Assembly (NCBI GenBank): GCA_902551215.1
Contig: CACDCI010000003.1
Coordinates: forward strand, 1 to 44,355
DNA from: an uncultured Pelagibacteraceae bacterium
GTDB taxonomy: Bacteria > Pseudomonadota > Alphaproteobacteria > Pelagibacterales > Pelagibacteraceae
Direction of reading: 5' to 3'
DNA length: 44,355 nt
Positions within the stretch are counted from its first letter, which is position 1; each line of letters begins with the position of its first letter. The notes beneath the pieces were generated by a model. The model saw nothing but the letters and a program-made list of their open reading frames with translations. It did no database searches and was not told the DNA's origin. The position numbers and the translations under genes are program-made. Shown piece by piece: positions 41,767 through 44,355 of the stretch.

Positions 41767-43060
41767 ATTTATCAAAAATCTTTTACCTAAAAGATTATTT
41801 TATAGAGCATTATTAATTGTTGCAGCGCCTATAATTATTTTACAAATAACTATTTCTATAGTTTTTTTTGATAGCCTTTGGATAAAAACAAACAAAGGAA
41901 TGACTAGAGCTTTAGTTGGAGAAATTGCAACTTTTATAAGTGCATATGAAAATGAAGAATACAATAAAGATTCACTAATTAATCTTTTTAAGAAAAATTT
42001 ACATTTTCATGTAAAATTTGAACCAAAAAAATTATTACCTAAAAATGACACTCAAAGATGGTTCAGTCCTATAGATAGAACTTTAAGAAGAGAATTAAAA
42101 TCTAAACAATTTAATTATTGGTTCGATACAACTTCATATAAAAGTTTAATTGATTTAAGAATTCAGTATTTAAATGGATATTTTCAATTTTATATTCCAA
42201 AAGAAAGAGTAACAACTAGTTCTGCAAGAATGTTTGCACTATGGATAACTTTGCCTGCTTTCTTATTGATTGCTATTTCATTAATTTTTTTAAAAAATCA
42301 AACCAGACCAATAACAAATTTAGCTAAAGCATCTGCAAAATTTGGTAGAGGTGAAGAATTAGATGAATTTAGACCTTCGGGTGCACTTGAGATAAGGCAG
42401 GCAGGATATGAATTTGATAAAATGAGAAAAAGAATAATTCGTCATCTAAATCAAAGATCAGAAATGTTGTCAGGAATTAGTCACGATCTTAGAACACCTT
42501 TAACAAGAATAAAATTGCAACTAGCATTTATAAAAGATCAAGAAATTGCAAAAAAATTATCGAATGATGTGCAAGATATGGAAAAAATGTTAAATGAATA
42601 CTTGCAATTTGCAAGTTCTAGCTTTGCTGAAAAAACAGAAAAATTTAATATGGCTGAGTTGATATTAGAAAGTATTGATAAGTATGAAAATAAAAATATA
42701 TCAACAAATTTAGATAAAAAAATTATTATGAATGGCAGAAAAATTTTAATCCAAAGATGTCTTAATAATCTTATTGATAATAGTATAAAATATTCAAATA
42801 ATATTCATATAGAGTTAAGTAAAAGTAAAGATTTTTTGTCTCTAATAATAGACGATGATGGTCCAGGAATTTCAGAAAAAGAATATGACAATGTTTTTAA
42901 ACCATTTTATAAGATAGATAAAAGTAGAGGTGACTCTAAATCCAGTGTGGGTCTTGGAATGTCCATTGCTTCAGACGTAGTTAAATCGCATGGTGGAAAC
43001 ATCGCATTGGACAAGTCTCCACAAAATGGTCTGAGAGTTAAAGTTATCTTCCCTTTTTAG
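41741..43060 (+). CDS. EnvZ-like sensor histidine kinase
   Basis: Two TM segments, HAMP-like region, SEMLSGISHDLRTPLTRIK (H-box), NLIDNSIKYS, DDDGPGIS, GLGMSIASDVVKSHGG. Confidence 0.93.
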   Translation: MVMFYGLSKFIKNLLPKRLFYRALLIVAAPIIILQITISIVFFDSLWIKTNKGMTRALVGEIATFISAYENEEYNKDSLINLFKKNLHFHVKFEPKKLLPKNDTQRWFSPIDRTLRRELKSKQFNYWFDTTSYKSLIDLRIQYLNGYFQFYIPKERVTTSSARMFALWITLPAFLLIAISLIFLKNQTRPITNLAKASAKFGRGEELDEFRPSGALEIRQAGYEFDKMRKRIIRHLNQRSEMLSGISHDLRTPLTRIKLQLAFIKDQEIAKKLSNDVQDMEKMLNEYLQFASSSFAEKTEKFNMAELILESIDKYENKNISTNLDKKIIMNGRKILIQRCLNNLIDNSIKYSNNIHIELSKSKDFLSLIIDDDGPGISEKEYDNVFKPFYKIDKSRGDSKSSVGLGMSIASDVVKSHGGNIALDKSPQNGLRVKVIFPF

Positions 43061-43292
43061 TTTTTTTTTTTAAATAATTTTTTTCTAATTTTTTTATTTT
43101 TTTTTCTAAATTTTCAATTCTATTATTTAAAATTTCCGTTTCTTCTTTGCTGGTCAGTTTCATTTTAAAAATTACTTCATCTCTTTTTGAGTTTAATATA
43201 CTAATGATTTCAGAACTTAGATCTCTATAAGATATAAGACCCTGTTCAAATAATTTCGCTAATTTATCAATTACGAATTTTGATTTTGACAT
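43044..43292 (-). CDS. UbiK/BMFP accessory-factor-like small coiled-coil protein
   Basis: 82 aa; SKRDEVIFKMKLTSKEETEILNNRIENLEKKIKKLEK resembles the UbiK (YqiC/BMFP) pattern. Confidence 0.6.
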   Translation of the reverse strand: MSKSKFVIDKLAKLFEQGLISYRDLSSEIISILNSKRDEVIFKMKLTSKEETEILNNRIENLEKKIKKLEKNYLKKKTKKGR

Positions 43293-43337
43293 ATATTCAT
43301 TTATAAAATTAATATATTCTACATTTATTATTTAAAA

Positions 43338-44102
43338 ATGTTTATTAATAATTTTGACCCAGTTGCATTTCAAATTTTTTCCTTTGAAATAAGGTGGTAT
43401 TCTTTAGCATATATTTTTGGAATTGTATTTGGATGGCTTTATTGCAAAAAAAAATTAATTAAAGATGAAAAGCTACTTAATTTATTTGATGATTTAATAG
43501 CTTATTTAATAATAGGAATTATCATAGGTGGCCGTTTGGGTTATGTTGTATTTTACAATTTTAATTATTATTTAAATAATTTTTCTGAAATATTAATGAT
43601 TTGGAATGGAGGCATGTCTTTTCATGGTGGATTAATAGGTGTTATTTTGACAACCATAATATTTTGTAAAAAACATAAAATTAATTCATATATTTTTTTA
43701 GATTTAATTGCATTAGTTGCTCCAATTGGATTATTTTTGGGAAGATTAGCAAATTTTGTTAACTCAGAACTTTATGGAAGAGAAACAGATGTTTTTTGGT
43801 CAGTAAAATTTATTGCTATTGACAATATATCAAGACATCCTTCGCAAATATATGAAGCTATATTTGAAGGGCTAATTCTTTTCTTTCTATTAAATCATTT
43901 TGCAAAAAAGGATAATTTTAAAAAACCAGGATTAATTTCATCAATGTTCTTAATATTTTATTCTTTTTTTAGATTTACATTAGAATTTTTTAGAGAACCA
44001 GATTTTCAAATTGGCTACTTAATATATCAACTAACTCTTGGGCAATTTATTAGCATTGTATTTTTCTTTTTAGGAATATCTTTATATTTAAAAAATAAAT
44101 GA
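43338..44102 (+). CDS. lgt: Prolipoprotein diacylglyceryl transferase
   Basis: RWYSLAYIFGI, IGGRLGYVVFYN, WNGGMSFHGGLIG, GLFLGRLANFVNSELYGRETD, RHPSQIYEA. Confidence 0.97.
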   Translation: MFINNFDPVAFQIFSFEIRWYSLAYIFGIVFGWLYCKKKLIKDEKLLNLFDDLIAYLIIGIIIGGRLGYVVFYNFNYYLNNFSEILMIWNGGMSFHGGLIGVILTTIIFCKKHKINSYIFLDLIALVAPIGLFLGRLANFVNSELYGRETDVFWSVKFIAIDNISRHPSQIYEAIFEGLILFFLLNHFAKKDNFKKPGLISSMFLIFYSFFRFTLEFFREPDFQIGYLIYQLTLGQFISIVFFFLGISLYLKNK

Positions 44103-44355
44103 GAATTAAAAAAAATCATATTTTAACCGTAGATAAATATATTTACGAAGCATTATATAATAGAAAATCAGGCTACTATATGAATGACAATCCTTTTGGA
44201 AAAAATGGTGACTACATAACAGCTCCAAACATTTCTATATTATTTTCAGAAATGATTGCAATATGGATAATTTTATTCTGGGAAAATCTAAAACGTCCTA
44301 AAAAATTTAATCTTGTTGAGTTAGGCGCTGGCAATGGCGAAATGATAAAACAAAT
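44099..44355 (+). CDS. MidA/NDUFAF7-family SAM-dependent methyltransferase, N-terminal fragment
   Basis: ATG at 44099 overlaps lgt stop (ATGA); MRIKKNHILTVDKYIYEALYNRKSGYYMNDNPFGKNGDYITAPNISILFSEMIAIWI...LVELGAGNGEM; truncated by window end. Confidence 0.8.
   Translation, partial: MRIKKNHILTVDKYIYEALYNRKSGYYMNDNPFGKNGDYITAPNISILFSEMIAIWIILFWENLKRPKKFNLVELGAGNGEMIKQ

Overview
AT-rich, very compact bacterial chromosome segment whose gene content and sequence style resemble SAR11/Pelagibacter-type Alphaproteobacteria (lineage is inferred, not searched). Positions 1-16.5 kb, minus strand, hold an almost complete, end-overlapping division and cell-wall (dcw) cluster: mraZ, small ORF, ftsZ, rsmH, ftsL, ftsI, a murE-murF fusion, mraY, murD, ftsW, murG, murC, murB, ddl, ftsQ, ftsA(partial). 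Then come RNase P RNA, an AmpD-like amidase, mlaA-mlaC, two tRNAs, an O-antigen ligase/methyltransferase pair, rpoD, dnaG, a YqeY-like gene, carAB, a 2OG-Fe(II) oxygenase, an ELM1-like gene, trxB, aspartate aminotransferase, uvrB, folM/folB-like genes, uvrC, pgsA, ilvE, MarR/OmpR/EnvZ-like regulators, ubiK-like, lgt and a partial MidA-like gene. Nothing seen is a clear mobile element, CRISPR array or new multi-gene system. Best second-look items: (1) a tRNA-Val(GAC) with perfect stems but non-canonical D- and T-loops; (2) ftsW split by one extra base in an 8-nt homopolymer; (3) three TGGGN repeats at exact 10-bp spacing over the predicted mraZ promoter; (4) ftsZ plus an undescribed 60-aa ORF at the head of the dcw cluster; (5) the murE-murF fusion.
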